The notes: a model not told the origin generated them from the sequence alone. Shown: positions 45,416 to 59,800, counted from the first letter of the stretch. The stretch: DNA of 64,000 nucleotides from Davidsoniella eucalypti (GCA_004009845.1 RMBW01000056.1:1-64000); one strand, 5' to 3'. A program made the numbers and translations.

Positions 45416-47799
45416 ATGTATATCCCGATTTCAATTATACACTCCAATAGAATAGGATGAAAAAGAAACTACCTTCGAACATAAGTTAGCCAACTTCAGG
45501 CTTGCCTATTGTAACTATATAATAAAAAGATGTTCATAGTATTACCGAACGCCCCACATAGTGTGTGTAAATGCAAATATACAAATACATTTATACTAGT
45601 CTTGGTAATATAATAGGTATGTCAAGGATTACCCTATGAAGAAACTCAACGACATCTGATCTTCATGATTATCAAGTGTCATGATAAGGCCTCCTCGTCT
45701 GGTTCACATACGTAGTGGTATGCCTTGAAAACATAAAATGTCACGGGTAATAATTAACAAAACACAATTGGCAACTGTGGATAGAATACCACGGAAATAT
45801 AGCTATATAAAGATAGAGAGTTCTTAGATAAGGTGTAGGAAAATAGGGAAGAAATTAGCAGTGTTGTGAGCTACATATCCAAAAGGGGAGTGAATATGTT
45901 GCCTGAGTAGTCCTACCATTCCGAAACGAGGCAGAAAGATGAAACAGTGAAGAGGGCTTTGTACTTTAACAATTCAAAGAGTCAAACGACTCTTGACTAT
46001 GCCCACTCCATTGCATACAAGATTGACGCCAAGGTCCGTCGACTAGGTAAGTCCGCAAAAGGAAGCCTGATGGAGTCTGCGTTATCCCATATTTACACAT
46101 CAAATGAACCAAGATTCCACCAACCAAAAATTGCCTTTCAATACTACCCGATGACAACTGAACTATGAATGACTATATCATGTTATTTAGTTATCAAGCA
46201 AAAGGCTGGCAATCATGTGGTACTAGATGCATCAATATATATGACCCCCACACACTGTATGGGCAGGGGATAATGCAAACTGTACGTTGGAAATTGATAG
46301 AAATCTTGACCCCGAAACAACATGTGACCATTAAACACCACGAAAGAAAAAGAAGAGCTATAACCCCGCGATAGTAATGATCACCCTTCCTGACTTAAAA
46401 ACGCACCACAGGTCTCACTACTTCGTGAAAGGTATAGAGATGGGAGCGCTATCATTAGCATGTGTATGATTGGTCATGACATGAACAATACACACATCTA
46501 CTAGCAGGTCCACAGGTAAGAGTTGAAGATAGTAACTGTGCTAAAGGGTCTGTCGCAAATTAAGAAATAGGTAGGGTGACAGAGCTTCTTGTTCTTGTGA
46601 GTTGAAGAAGGTAGAAAAACAAAAGGCGCGCTAAGCTTGTAACTGAGAAATAAGGAGAAGAAATGAAAATATAAGAAAAAGAAAACTAGCATCAAGGAGA
46701 AAAAAAAGAATAAACAAGAAATTAACATTCGCTTGCTGTCCAGACCCAACAAATCGACGTCATGGATAGAATAGCACACTGAGCCAAGAGCTTGTCCGCC
46801 AAATTGAACAGGCTTGGCAGCAGATAATGTTGCGTCTAATTCGTAATCGGCCCTATGCAAATAACAAATCATTGAGAGTGATATGTAATAGCACTGTAGT
46901 ACCCTTGAACGCATCTCAAGTACCGGGCTTGCCTTCCAGACATGAGGTTATTCTATTATCCAGAAGCACAGAGTATCAGGTAGACCCCCAGATGAGTCAA
47001 AATACATGATAGAAGCTTCAAGAAATAGAACAAGCCAAAGTCCAGGCCATGGTACAGGTAAGCAGATACAATAGGAAAGGGTGCGAGAATACGGTGGCCA
47101 CTATTGTAGATGAACGATAGCCAGAGTGCTCCACAAGAGGTAAGGCCGCGCGAGAAAGACGACATCGATAGGCATGTCAGCTTCGAGTCATCCTATAGTT
47201 GAAGATTCAACAGGAGTCTCGATAGTTTGCAGATAGCGACACCCGGACAGTGCAGGAGTTCCGAGCTGAAAAGGAAATAATGCACGTCGTCGTCAAAAAG
47301 CCGTTGCTTTCTCGCAGCGATAAATGATGAATAGCCCCAGAAGGGCCTACTTCATATTAACACTGTTCAGCCATGTAAGAGCTCATGGGCTTGTTGGTAT
47401 GCAGGAAAATCAATAGAAGAATAAGAGAAAAAGGACTCACGAGCCCAATTTGTCTTTTCAACTTTCAATAATCGCACTAGTAGTAATCGGGACGTCGCGA
47501 TTGAGGCCTATTTAACGACCGCTATGATTAGCACGAGCATGTCAGCATAAGAACCATAGGATATCTCCAACAGGTAGATGGTCCGTTGCCCAATTTACGA
47601 AGTCCTCTCCTCCTCTTTTCTATCTAGCTTGAATATCCGTATCCGCCGCTCGAGTTCGCAAATCAGAAACAAGAGAACTTTCTTACGTGAAAATGAAAGA
47701 TATCCCGACAAATCGGAACCGGTTGAAGATAGGCAAAATTAAAGGCTGGTGTATGTGTGTGGTTCGTTCGGCTTGACTGCTAAAAGAAAAGTATAAAAC
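45416..47799. other. AT-rich spacer and 3' region of casein kinase I
   Basis: Low-GC sequence with scattered short frames (45947-46168, 46165-46374, 46501-46914), none with a recognisable domain. On the minus strand the last part holds possible CK1 3' splice signals: a GTAAGA donor near 47684 and a GTGCTAATCATAG acceptor near 47525. Confidence 0.45.
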
Positions 47800-49385
47800 T
47801 CACATTCTATCGCCACTGCCACCACGGCCGTCATCGGGCTTGCGGCGGGGGTTGACGGCAGGCTTGGCAGGAGGGGCGCCAGCAACTCCAGAGCGGTGCT
47901 TGTCGGCATCCTCACCAGCGGCGGTCTGCTGGGCAATGGCAGCAGCATTCTTCTGGTATTTGTAGACAGTCCAGTCGAAGACGTAGTCGTATTGGAAGCC
48001 TTCTCGGACGAACAGATCACGGAAGATCTTACGCAGGTAGCTGTAATCCGGCTTATCATCGAAACGTAAAGAACGAGTGTAGTTGAGGTAGATGGCAAAC
48101 TCGTTGGGGAAGCCACGGCATAGAACTTCAGTAGGAGTAGTCATCTTCTTCTCCATGATACGGTCATACTTCTGCTTCTTGGTAGCAGCCTTCAGACCCT
48201 GCCAAGGTAGAGAGCCACGGCAGAAGTAGAGCATGACATAACCCAGAGACTCCATGTCATCACGACGAGATTGTTCTAGTGTGTATATTAGTATACGCGC
48301 ATTCTATGATATATGGCTCATGATCAAACTTACCGACGCCTAGGTGAGTGTTGATGGACGCATAGCGAGCTGTACCAGTGAGGTTCTTGTTCTCTCTATA
48401 CGGAATGTGGAAATGGGTCTTGGGGTCACGGTACTTCTTGGCCAGACCGAAATCGATGACGTTGACCTGGTTGCCACGTTTGCCGATACCCATCAGGAAG
48501 TTGTCGGGCTTGATATCACGGTGGATGAATGACTTGGCGTGGATGTACTCGATACGGGAGATAAGCTGGTCGGCCAGGAGCAGGACGGTCTTCAGGGAGA
48601 ACTTGCGGTTGCAGAAGTTGAAGAGATCCTCTAGAGAAGGACCGAGCAGGTCAAGAACCATGGCGTTGTAGTCGCACTCAGTACCGAACCAGCGGACGAA
48701 TGGAATGCCAACACCACCGGCAAGAGACTTATAGACGCGGGCCTCATACTCAAGTTGTGGGTGCTTCGCCTTCACGCTCTCAAGCTTGATGGCAATCTCC
48801 TCGCCGGAGATGATGTTGGTTCCAAGGTAAATATCACCAAAACTTCCGGAACCGATCTTGCGACCAATGCGGTACTTGTTACCAACACGGAGATCCTGTT
48901 ACGTTGCATTGGTTAGTGTTGTGTACAGAAAATTATGAGAATATGTGCGCGCTGCTCTATGAAATGTTCCGAGAAATGAATGAATGGTTGAGCCCAGCCA
49001 ATAGGAGTGGGTTTAGTTGTGTTGTCGGTGGTATGCTCTTGGTGGTGCTGTTCCCGAAGACGATGACAATGATAAATATCGCAGGACTATTATAGTGACG
49101 ATCGAGATTCGATTTACGAAATATTATAGTATCGGGCTACGATAGCTTTGGGCGATGACAATGTTGGTTGGGTATAATCATCGCCAGTGGTGGAACCAGG
49201 CGTGCGGAGAATCGGGGGTGGCGAGGCTGAGCAGGTTAGGCCAGGCAGCTTAACTGGCTGGCTGGCTACTTTTCGACGGTCGGAGAGGTGCAGACAAGAG
49301 CATACTAGGTCGTCGCTATTGACGGAGACCAAATTGAACGATGGAGAAAGAAAAGAAAAAAAACACTTACCATGGTGGTAGCCAT
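47800..49385 (-). CDS. ckiA: Casein kinase I (CK1 delta/epsilon type, CkiA/Hrr25)
   Basis: Exons 49385-49371, 48895-48334 and 48275-47800 encode 350 aa. A five-codon first exon (MATTM) is followed by a 475-nt intron; the second intron is 58 nt. The product begins MATTMDLRVGNKYRIGRKIG and carries CK1 hallmarks: GSGSFGDIYLG, the ATP-binding lysine in AIKLES, HRDIKPDNFL, DFGLAKKYRD, GTARYASINTHLG, the CK1 signature EQSRRDDMESLGYV and LPWQGLKA. A short basic tail (RRKPDDGRGGSGDRM) follows. CK1 phosphorylates primed acidic sites and acts in circadian timing, vesicle traffic, polarity and DNA repair; it is usually essential. The stop TGA overlaps a GTGAGT donor (AATGTGAGT), so a longer or alternative C-terminus after another splice is possible. 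Confidence 0.93.
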
Positions 49386-52300
49386 CTTGTCCTATGTGTG
49401 GACTTGTATGAAGCTGCCTAGAGCAAAAATAGGACTATGTGGATATAATGGGAGTTGGTTGAGATTTGTCTTAAGGAAAAGAAGAAAGAAAGAAGGAAAA
49501 TTTGGATGTGGCACAAGCTGGAAAAGAGAAGAAGTAGAAATAGAAGAAGTCGGTCAGCACGGATGGACAAAATCCTGGTCAGGTCAGGCAAGGTTAGTGA
49601 AAAGGAAAAGAAAGCGAACAAAAATGTGTTGATTTGTGTTAGGGCCGTTTAGGCTTTGAGAAGCACTGGTTGCAAGCATGCGACAATGCTAAGTTTTTGA
49701 ATTTTCGGACTGGCGACTGGCCACCCATTAAACGAGGCACTAGTAGGGCTAAAAAGGCAGCTTTTTCGTTATTCGATACCTGACAGCTATGAAAGCTACA
49801 GGGGACCAACGGGGCAAACAACGGCGAAATAGCGGTAAAAACTCCCAAACAGTCGAAGACTAGAACTACGAAACACCAGTCTAGCCCGCAAATGCACAGA
49901 ACTAATATGCCCTGTTATCTATCTCGCAATCAGATCCAACTGTTGGTTATTCAGATGTGGCAAACGAGGTGGTTTCCTGTAGTCAGTCTTTTAGGCTTAG
50001 GTTTCCGGGCGTAGCGGTCAAGATCAAGATACATCAGAAGGGTGGCAAGTCTTTTTTCACTCTTTTTCCTTCTTCTACTTCTTTTTTGCATCAAGAATTC
50101 AACATAACAAAGACAGACCAAACTACAGGCAGTGGGATGAGGGATGCGGATATAGGGGCAGAGACAACTAGCGACAACGACGACCGAAACAAGCACTGTT
50201 TTTGGGCTGGACTAGGCTGGGCTAGTGCCAGTATCATAGTATCAGTGCAAACACAAAGAGACGGTAAAGAGGGGCTGCTTGTCTCTAGCGAGCTACGGTT
50301 AACATGGTCGGGGGTGACAAGGTCAGCTTTGTGGTTCAAAGTGCAAGTCGGTGTAAGGTGAGAAATGGAATGGGCAGAATGGTGAAATGTGTCTATGACG
50401 AGCCGATGAGTTGTGGTATCAAGACACAAGGCTGGGGACCTTGGGCTTGGACAAAGAGAGATATGAGTACGAGTGCACTAATGGGTTAGTAACAGCGTAT
50501 TTCATGACTATAGCCAATTTAACCGAGTCTGCTGGTCATTGTCCATAAACAAGCCAGCTGCCCATCGCTACTTGAATGGGGATGGTCCGGTAGAAAGGGG
50601 AAAAGAGGAGAAGGGCTTTCCGACTAGTTTTGGGCTACTTTTGGGGTGTTGTTCTTTCTTGCGGCATTGAAGGGACGTAGGAATGGAAAATAAGATAGCT
50701 GGATTTGATCGGAATGCAGAACGACTAAAAGAGACGCAACAACAAGCAAAGTCACAGCCGGCCTGCTACTATGTACATAATATCCATGTATCTAAAGCCT
50801 ACCGAAAAGACAGCGCAAGCAACACCAAGTAAGTGCAGATGAAAAGATGAGAGTGAGGGGATAAGCAGTCAGACTACTTACCGATAGTAAACAAACAGTT
50901 GCCGAGAGCACAATCACAGAGAAGGTCTCCCAGTTGATATGCCGCCAATAAGTATATCAAGAACTCAGTAGTCTGGAAGAACAGATAGAACAAGTCAAAG
51001 AAAAGAGAAAAAGCGGCTGTAATAATGTAGACCAGGATATAGATAAATCGCGCCTTCGATTATGTTCACCTTTTGGCTGGGGCAATTGTGGCGATGACGA
51101 TACAGATAAACATAATGGCGTCCAAGAGATCGTGATGTTGATGGCCAGGTTGTCTTGTCCACACACTTTCACACGCCCTTGGTCTGTTTTCACTGCCTAG
51201 ACAGCGCCCTATGTTTTACTATCGGTTCTACCATTAGTTTTTACAGTGGCTCTGTGCCTGTTTCCATTCTACCATACTACATAGTTTTAGTAAGTACTAT
51301 TATCTAGAGAAGGAAGGCCAGATATGGATTCCAAGCAAGGGAAGAGGGAAGGAAGCGCACAAAAGGTAGCAATGACGGGTTTAATGGGCTGGGGTTCATT
51401 GATCTACACTCAGTTGCATATGTACATGTACACATAGTTACTTGTCGCTGTTATCTATTCCTAGGTCTATTCTAAGGATTATGATGGCCATGAACTTTCA
51501 TATAAATACAATGACTTGCGTTTTGGACATTGGCGATACGGCACCTTTGTTCGTTGGTCAAGCACTTGCAGAAGAATACGGGATTCTGCCTATAGTATTG
51601 ACAGTGAGCGACCCTATGTTTGACAGAGCCAAAGTCGGCCTGGCCTTGGAAAAGGCGTAGTAAAAGTACATAGTAGTAGTAGGAGGCTCGGCGTTTTGTT
51701 TTGCCATGAAAGAATGCGGCTAGAAAAAAACTCTGGGTCCGTTTCGCGGACGCCGATAAAAGGCAAAAGGCAAAAAAGGTCAAGAGCCAATATAAAAAAA
51801 AAATTAATAATAATAATACGGCATTTAATCAGCCGCGTCTTCTCTTGGGCTTCTAATGTGTCTTTCTTTCCTTTCCCTGTTCTCTTGTCTTCAAATGTCC
51901 ATATTCATGCCTACCTACAACAGGCCTACAATACAGGCGACCCGGTCGAATTTATTAGCTAAAACAGCCTAGACCAAATCCCAACTTGTGCTGCTTCAAT
52001 AGCACAGTGGCTAATTCCAATGCTATGATACATATGTACCTAACATACTTACATGTATGTAGGCAGGAAGCAAGCTTAATTGTTGTTATTTAGATCAGAA
52101 GCTAACGCCCCCCTCTCTTGTATTCGTTCATGGTTTCCCCTCTTTAAAAATACACAAATAAGTAATGTCTTTCTGGGAAATATATGGAAATATTTGTATG
52201 ATCTACACTGTGTTTATTGCTAATCTAGTTATATGTACCCATTTCTAGCTAGCTGCAATAATCTCTCGCTTTAGAATTATGCCTTTGTTGGAATAGTCCT

Positions 52301-55154
52301 CTATATTGACTAGGGTTTGAGACATCCAACATCAAGCAAGCGAGCCACCATGTAATACACATACTATGTCTTACTCACCTGTCGATATCTGAAATCAGAG
52401 GAAAAGCCTGCCTTGCCTCGTATAATTATACAGTCGCACGCTACAATATTTTCCCACTGTTCAAGGGAGGCCAGATGTACACATTCGCCCGTCTAACCAT
52501 CATCCAATCGAAAGAGGCTCAGCCTCTATTCAGAATAATGGCATACCATTATCCATCTCTACGACATTGTCTAACTTTTGATGCATGATTATAGATTTCT
52601 GTCTCGAGTTTCTTCACTTTAGGTTCTTCATGCACGCCATATATGCAGAACTATCCTACTAGACAAATCTATATACTTTGAACAAGACACAAGGCAGTAG
52701 GATGAACTTGCTATATTTAATTAGATTGGAGGGTACGATCTACAGTGAACTTTGTATCTAGGCCAACAGGCGACGTAGTTCATGTTTGATTGTCAGACAT
52801 CCTCGCCTTTTTTCTGTCTATCGACAGCTACCTGGAAATGAATAAAGGTAGTCCAAATTCCTTCGGATTATTTGTATGTTGACGTACGTACCGTATACTT
52901 GCGATTAATCAATATGTACATACATATACGTAAACATCGAAATGATACCAAGATAACGCGGTTATATGTAGACAGATTAGTCGCCCAAGATGGTGATATT
53001 CACCTGAATGAATATGACATATTGTATAGCATGTTACATTATGTATAATCAGTAACCTACAGAAATGATAAAGTAATAAGTCGGCATCATACGTTAGGAC
53101 TCGTAAGGTGTCATCTGGCCAATACCCTCGGGAAAGAAATAGCCGTTGGGCATAGGTGAAGGTGAACATACATTATGTAGCTTCCAAGCCCGAAAATTGA
53201 TCATTCTTATAGAAAATGGCAAAACTACAATACGAGGAGATTGTATCTTGCAAAATACATATGATAACCTAGTAGTCTGCAACGCTGATTGGTTTAATCT
53301 TGGGGAGTTTCATGTACTGCCATGCAATGGATATGCCGAGCAACGTGGTGCTTATTGTGTGGTTAGACTCCCGCCAGCCTCCCTTATATATCGCCATATC
53401 ACTATCAAATATCAAATAGTCGAACGACCAGATTGTTGATAAGTTCAGCTCTGCTTTATACGAGTCATTGCAAAGCCGCTGGGAATGTCGCCGCCGTTGC
53501 CGCTACTAGATATGTACATAGTATGCATCATAGATGTCACAACAGCATATAGTACACAGAATGCTACAGGATTCTGGGGATGCCAACATAGCAAACATTA
53601 GCCTGCACCGGATAAACATGGCTGCCAACACATCTACGACGTGTGATTGTTTGCGTGTTTTACTCAAGATACAACCATCAAGCATCGTTATGTGCATATA
53701 TGAAATGTATGTACTAAGACTGATGCACTAAGCACGACGCTGTAGGTTGAAACATGATGCCAACTCACTTAATGTCGCATATACTGTACAGACACATAGT
53801 TACATCTAACCACATAAAAATGACGTACATTGATGGCATGATGTGTTCTGCATTCTTTTGCGCTCTTGCCCTCTACGCTGGCTGCAATATTCCCAGCCAT
53901 GGTGTTCCCCTCTTTTCCGTAACCCTAGCTAGCGATGTGCTTGTATCGGTGGTATGAAATCGGATTTAAGAATATCGTTGTTGAGAGACATACAGCCTTG
54001 TATCTATATATAGCCACCTCATCATATCTGTTGTATCTCCATCCTATTCGCTGTATATACATAACCCCTGTTAGCGTAATGTAAATCTAAACATGATCTC
54101 TTTTTCAAATACTCGAGTGTACTCCATGTGCGCGGCTAAATATGATGATGGCTTATATATGAATTAAAATACCGACATCAATTGTCCTGGCCTTGTAACC
54201 AGAATATAATCAAATACCTCAACACGATAAGACTTGCTACATAATCCAAAGAGGCATGTCTTTGCGTGCTGAGAATTAGAAATACATATCCTATCACAAT
54301 CCAACACAAAAAGTCCTACTCAAACTCAAAGCATAGGAACTAGCGCATACTGACATCCCGGTTTGTTAGAAGACGTCTCATGATTGCTGATTGTATACGG
54401 AATATGATGTACGGATATATGACTGATAGCTGGCACACAGATCACAATCCCACTTTCGTACATATCTATGATATACACATGCACGGCATTTGGGCCCCAA
54501 GGCACGATAGTAGCACGCTAAAGTAGTAATGCCACTCGGGATAGCAGGCTGGATGGAATCGCTGGCTGTAACTTGGACCTCTTGCTATACCAAGCTCATA
54601 CAACTACTGAAAATGGAGGTTGAGTATGTGCTTGTTCAGTTCCTCATACATCCTTTGCACATCTTGGTTGCCCCTCCCCCATGCCTGTGAATCTCCATAG
54701 CCTTCGGATCATGATGTTGCACACAGCCTGTCGATGTTGATATTCTAGCCAACCATGAACCAACATCGTTACGTCCTAGAGTCGTATCACAGTGGAAACA
54801 AGATAATAAAAAGGACGCCTGGCAGAATTGTCGAGTGATATCACAAATATATGGAGACATAGCGAGCATGCAATCTGCCGCTCGATAGATAACCTCGGGC
54901 GAGAAAATTGAGAACCCAGATGCAGTTCACATGATGGTCGGGTGCCGAGAGCCGTACGCACTTACAATATATAAGCCGCCCTAGCCTGGCTCTTCTTTTC
55001 CTTCATGCTTCATACGTCACCCTATATATCTTTCCACGAGTATCACCTTCTTATCATTCCTTTATATCTTTATGTGAACTCTATCCTTGCCATCATCGCC
55101 ATTGGATAGCATATATACCTATATCTTCACTCCCAAAAGCACACTACCCGTACC
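49386..55154. other. 5.8-kb divergent spacer between CK1 and the monooxygenase gene
   Basis: The CK1 leader and promoter (49386-51200) are moderately GC-rich, with a possible leader donor (GTAAGT, minus strand) at 50884. From 51400 the DNA is AT-rich. Frames at 51442-51660, 53146-53439, 53506-53697 and 54636-54961 have no recognisable domain and are overlapped by opposite frames. One TACAGATA octamer is at 51111. The monooxygenase promoter ends in a CT-rich leader (54980-55150). Confidence 0.5.
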
Positions 55155-56816
55155 ATGAAAGCAATCATTGTAGGTGGTGGACCCTGTGGTCTGACCATGG
55201 GCCATGCTCTTCTAGCCGCCGGAGTCAATGACTATGTGATTCTAGAGCGGCGCCAGAACATCGTGGAGGCAGTTGGTACTACGATGGCCATTTGGCCACA
55301 CTCGGTACGCTTTCTAGATCAGCTTAGAAACAACATCTACGAAGACAGTAAAGCTGTTGTTCCGTATATGAAATTCAATTTGCGTATAGGCAAGAATAGC
55401 AAGCTTGTAGCGGAGGGCGAAGTCTTTGATCAGATAGCAGAGAAGTAAGTATACGCTCTTCACCATTCCAATTCTATACAGACAAAAGTATCTTGTAAAG
55501 TCCCGTGAATTTATGAGGTTGAACGTAAGCTCGAATAACACGCTGACCGAGATAACTTATATGTAACTAGTCACGGTCATCCCGCATGGCTTTTCTCACG
55601 TAAGCAGCTGATCAATATCCTATATGAAAACTTGCCTGATACCGCACAACGCATCCACACCAACAAACAGGTAGTTTCTTTGAAAGAATCGCCTGACAGC
55701 ATCACCGTGGTCTGTTCTGATGGTACTGAATATACCGCCGATATCGTCATCGGTGCCGATGGCGTCCACAGTACCGTCCGCTCACTAATCAACACCCAGG
55801 CTGGAGTGCCTGCCCCACCTCCATCTTCCGCCTCGAAGGTCTTGCAGTCGGTTTCAAAGGCACTACTACCTTGGTGTTCTTCTACGACCAAGAACAACAG
55901 CACGCCCCCGACTAACAAGACTCTACATGTCGATTATATCTGTATCTTTGGCTCGTGTACGCCTATGCAGGGTCTGACTCCGGGTCAAGTCGTCGATCAC
56001 AGCGAAGGCGGCATTAGCACCCAGTTGATGGTGAAGCCTGACCACTCTGCGTGGTTTTTATATATCCCTATCCGCCTTCTTCCATCTCTCGGTCTCCCGT
56101 CTATGACATCTTCTTCTCTCCCCCAAAGATACACCGAAGATGATATGCAAGTTATTGTCGACCGTTATCGCGACTACGCGATGAATGCCTCCAAGCCAAG
56201 TGGCGGTGACTCGACTGCGTCGAAGCCCCCTCTTTCTATCACTGTCGGAGATGTATGGGATGCCCGCACCTCTTGTGCCCTCGTCAATCTTCAGGAAGGC
56301 GTGACGAATACATGGTCACATGGCCGCACAATTCTTATCGGCGACGCAGCCTACAAGATGCTTCCCAACATGGGCATGGGAGTCAATGTCGGTATGCAGC
56401 ACATCATCTCGTTGACCAACAAGCTTCACCAGGTCGTCACATCGTCTCCCACTGTGGATTCCACCACTAGCTCTTCCGAGCCTATACCACTTACAACTAA
56501 GGAATGGCAGGCCGTGTTCAAGGCTGTCGACGATGAAATCCGCCCGGTGGCTAAGCATATCGTGTTCTTATCCAACCTGTTCCTCAAGCATTCCGGGACG
56601 CTGAACATGATGTTGCAAGTTGTAGATTGGCTCTTCCCATCTCGCAGAGCAAAAGATCGTTCTGTAGCCGACTTGGTCTTTGGCAGAGTTATCAAGACCG
56701 GAAACGTGCTGGATTTCGTGCCCGAACGTTACTATACACCCGGTTTGATCCCCTACCACCATCCACCTATAGGTATCGAGCCTATTCCCGAAGTTGCAGT
56801 GCAGGCGGGTGTTTGA
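55155..56816 (+). CDS. FAD-dependent monooxygenase (PHBH/UbiH-like, FAD_binding_3)
   Basis: Exons 55155-55444 and 55571-56816 encode 511 aa. The 126-nt intron starts GTAAGT and ends ACTAG; splicing joins QIAE to NHGHPAWLFSRKQL. The N-terminus is a Rossmann FAD fold, IIVGGGPCGLTMGHALL, with the ribose-binding glutamate in VILERR. The DG motif (VIGADGVHSTVRSL) and the GD motif (ILIGDAAYKMLPNMGMGVN) follow in the right places. Such flavoproteins use NAD(P)H and oxygen to hydroxylate or epoxidise aromatic or terpenoid substrates. The usual GDAAH is GDAAY here. The stretch after the DG motif is Ser-rich and includes a low-complexity insertion. No polyketide synthase, terpene cyclase or P450 is nearby, so the substrate is unknown. 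The ATG at 55155 sits two residues before the first beta strand, as expected. Confidence 0.88.
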
Positions 56817-59800
56817 GATATGAGATGCCAGGAAGGTTGTGATAGTATACGGTGCGTAGTTTTAGCCTATAGGCAAGTTGTTGTTAGACTCTTAGTAACA
56901 TATACAACGTGAATACATACTAACTACGTTTCAACAAGTCGCTGGCATGTTTGTAGACCAAGAAATGTTCAAGAAAACAATATGCTCTGTACAATACTCT
57001 AGAAACTAGTTTATACCTGCTTCAGTTGTGTCATGGAATGAGTGCCACGAAGTTGAAGCAAGTATATACTATCAACCAGCCCTAGAATAGCCTTTATGAA
57101 ATGTTCACACCATTATCATTCGTAGACTAGCGTGTATACATTCAATTCTCGATAGTACACTCGATAGTACCATTGTCATGTCTTCATGTCTTAGTATTAT
57201 CATTGATTGAAGGGGCAAATATGTCACTCTAGAGTATCTTAGTATTGACACTGCCCCCTCATGTCTATTGTTAGCTATGATATAGTAATAGGATGGCTAT
57301 CAGGATATGTATAAGGATATGTATACTTACTGTAAACTATATCATAGGTCATTGTAAAGGCGGTATTTGTTTCTCGAGGTATCCATGAATCCCTATATTA
57401 CATGAACTACATATATTACTAGTTCAAGTCATAAACATCAACCCTTAATATCTATGTTTGCCTTTGCTCATATCTTGTCATTGTTTTGCTTTAAAGTTAC
57501 CTATATTTAGTGTAACCCTATATAGAAAGCCAAGAACCATCTTTCACTGCCTAGTACATTGCCTCTCAATACATACAAATGCCTATTTGTTTTCAAAAGT
57601 CAAGCTTCTTCTTCTGTTCTCGGTACTCGGCCACCTATCTTTTCTTGGTTGTTAAATGTTCATGGATTTGGCGTAGCATGTTCGGTTCTTTGCTATGAAA
57701 CTACCTCCAGGCATACAAAAGAGCTTTTTGTCTGTGTGCAAAAAAAAAAAGACGGTCAGTATCATATAATATCCGAGAACAAAAAAATCGGTATTTGACC
57801 CTGTCTATACGGCTCTAAACTGTTTGTCACAAAAGCATGTTTGCTTGTTTCGAAATCCATGCCATGCACTCGTTTCATCGTGAAGCTCGATCCTTTTTAG
57901 TAATATCGCATATATACATTCATTCACAGACGTTTGAGCCCTTCTCTATTTCTAGGCCTCTATAGGTGATCTTGTATGATAAAAAGTTGTTTGTATGTCC
58001 CAGAATCAAGACATTAGAGAGTATCTCTCATTGTTGTCTACATTGAGATATGGAGACACTATTGGTGCCTTTGATATACATACATTTCGAGCTTCTTACT
58101 GTTAGATCTTGTGCGTAGATATTGTACTATAGTATGTATCTAGCAGGTATATATATATATCACATATACAAATTTACACACAACGTAGGTATTTTTCTCA
58201 CATCTTCATAGCCCCATAGCTCCATAAGATTAATGAATCCAAGTTAAAAGATAAGGAAGGTATCTTTCTCTTTGTCTACCACGGACTCGGCTATTCAAAG
58301 TCTAGTTTGTTATTTTGCGTTATTTGTGTTTCTTTTGGCGGGAGGGGATGCTGACGAGTCCTTTGTTAAGTATTCTTACTCTATCATGCATGGTGCATCT
58401 TGTACTCCAACTCTAGCATGAGCCCTAATATCTCTATTCAGCTCTTCTTGCAGTAAAGACAAGGCTTTCAGTGCAATTCCAATATGATACATATATCTGT
58501 ATACATAATTTAGCATCAATATCGGGTTGCTCGCTACGGATAGACTCATATGGCGGTCAACACCAATACACCAGCTGCATCTGCAACGTAAGCCACACTC
58601 TCATAAAACTTATCCCTTCAATGGCACCACAGCTTAGTCTGTGATATTTACCGTGCGATTATCGTGAGTGCATAAAAGGTGTCCCATGAAGGCTATGATC
58701 GTCCTCAGCCCAGTCTCTTGTTATGGAGACGATATTCAACTTTACTACCATTGGGCATCCAACGGTAGGTACATCATATATCCAAACATGGTAAATACAT
58801 ACATACTTGATATCTGTATTTGATTGGTATTCTCGACCATTCTACAGCTTGTTCCAATGGTCCGTCCCTTCCGGTGCAAGAAATAAACAACAAAGGCTTT
58901 CGTAAGCCTTTGTCGCAGAGAATCAAGCGGCTGGTGCAGATCACTTTTTCATTGTCTTTTTTCGATGCTGTCTCTGGTGATCTCGAGGGCTTCTAACATT
59001 CTAGGACTGAGGATTGACACATACTAGTCTATGTTTGATCTAATTCTTCCGTCCCATTCTTGTTTTCTTTTTTCTCTAACATCCCTAGTTGCTTCGGGTC
59101 CATGTTCGTCTAAGCCAACAAATCGAAGTCTCTGGTTCTAGGGGCTATGTGAATTTGATGTATCTCGTATACAAATTTATTACATCTGTATACTCACGAG
59201 GATTAGGGCATCTGCTCTCACACATCGATGATTGTCATCCATACTTCTCATGGTCATTTCTGGCTCTATTCAAAACAAATGGCCAGAAAGGGGCTGGATT
59301 GTTTGGAATGTTCGTTCCGTTCGTCTTAGAAAGGCCAACCATACATTGTGACAACTTGGCAATATTCTACAACAGATCAAGTTATAAAAGTTTGTCTGAA
59401 ATACTACTACCAATCACTGGATGTATCAAATCACTATACGCAAGAAAAAAGAAGTAAAAAAAAGAAGGAAAAAAACCTCCGTGTCGATCGGCCTCCAGGA
59501 TCTTGCAAAAGAGGGTCTGTTCAGTTACTTCCAGAACCTGACAGGCTACTATTATCGTTGCTGCTACTACTCCGTGTCGATATCTACGTAGTATGATGCA
59601 CGACTTTATCCAGGATTGATTGATTATGTATCCCAGTCCTCGAGAAAGCCCCGTGACTTTAGTTTGATAGCAAGGCAACAAATAGTTTGAAGTAGACCAT
59701 GGAGGTTTGATATGTATGTACTATCGGAGTGCCCAGACTTCTAGTAGGAGTCGTTCTTGGATGGTAGTAATATCCTATAGTTAAGCATATTTCCGATATT

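Noticed and set aside
45947..46374. Two consecutive frames of about 70 codons
   Set aside because: No homology recognised and no consistent splice structure joining them.
51990..52070. tRNA A-box-like TAGCACAGTGG
   Set aside because: No matching T-arm or acceptor stem within 60-90 nt.
59089..59457. 122-codon plus-strand frame
   Set aside because: Non-ATG start, no domain and AT-rich; likely chance.
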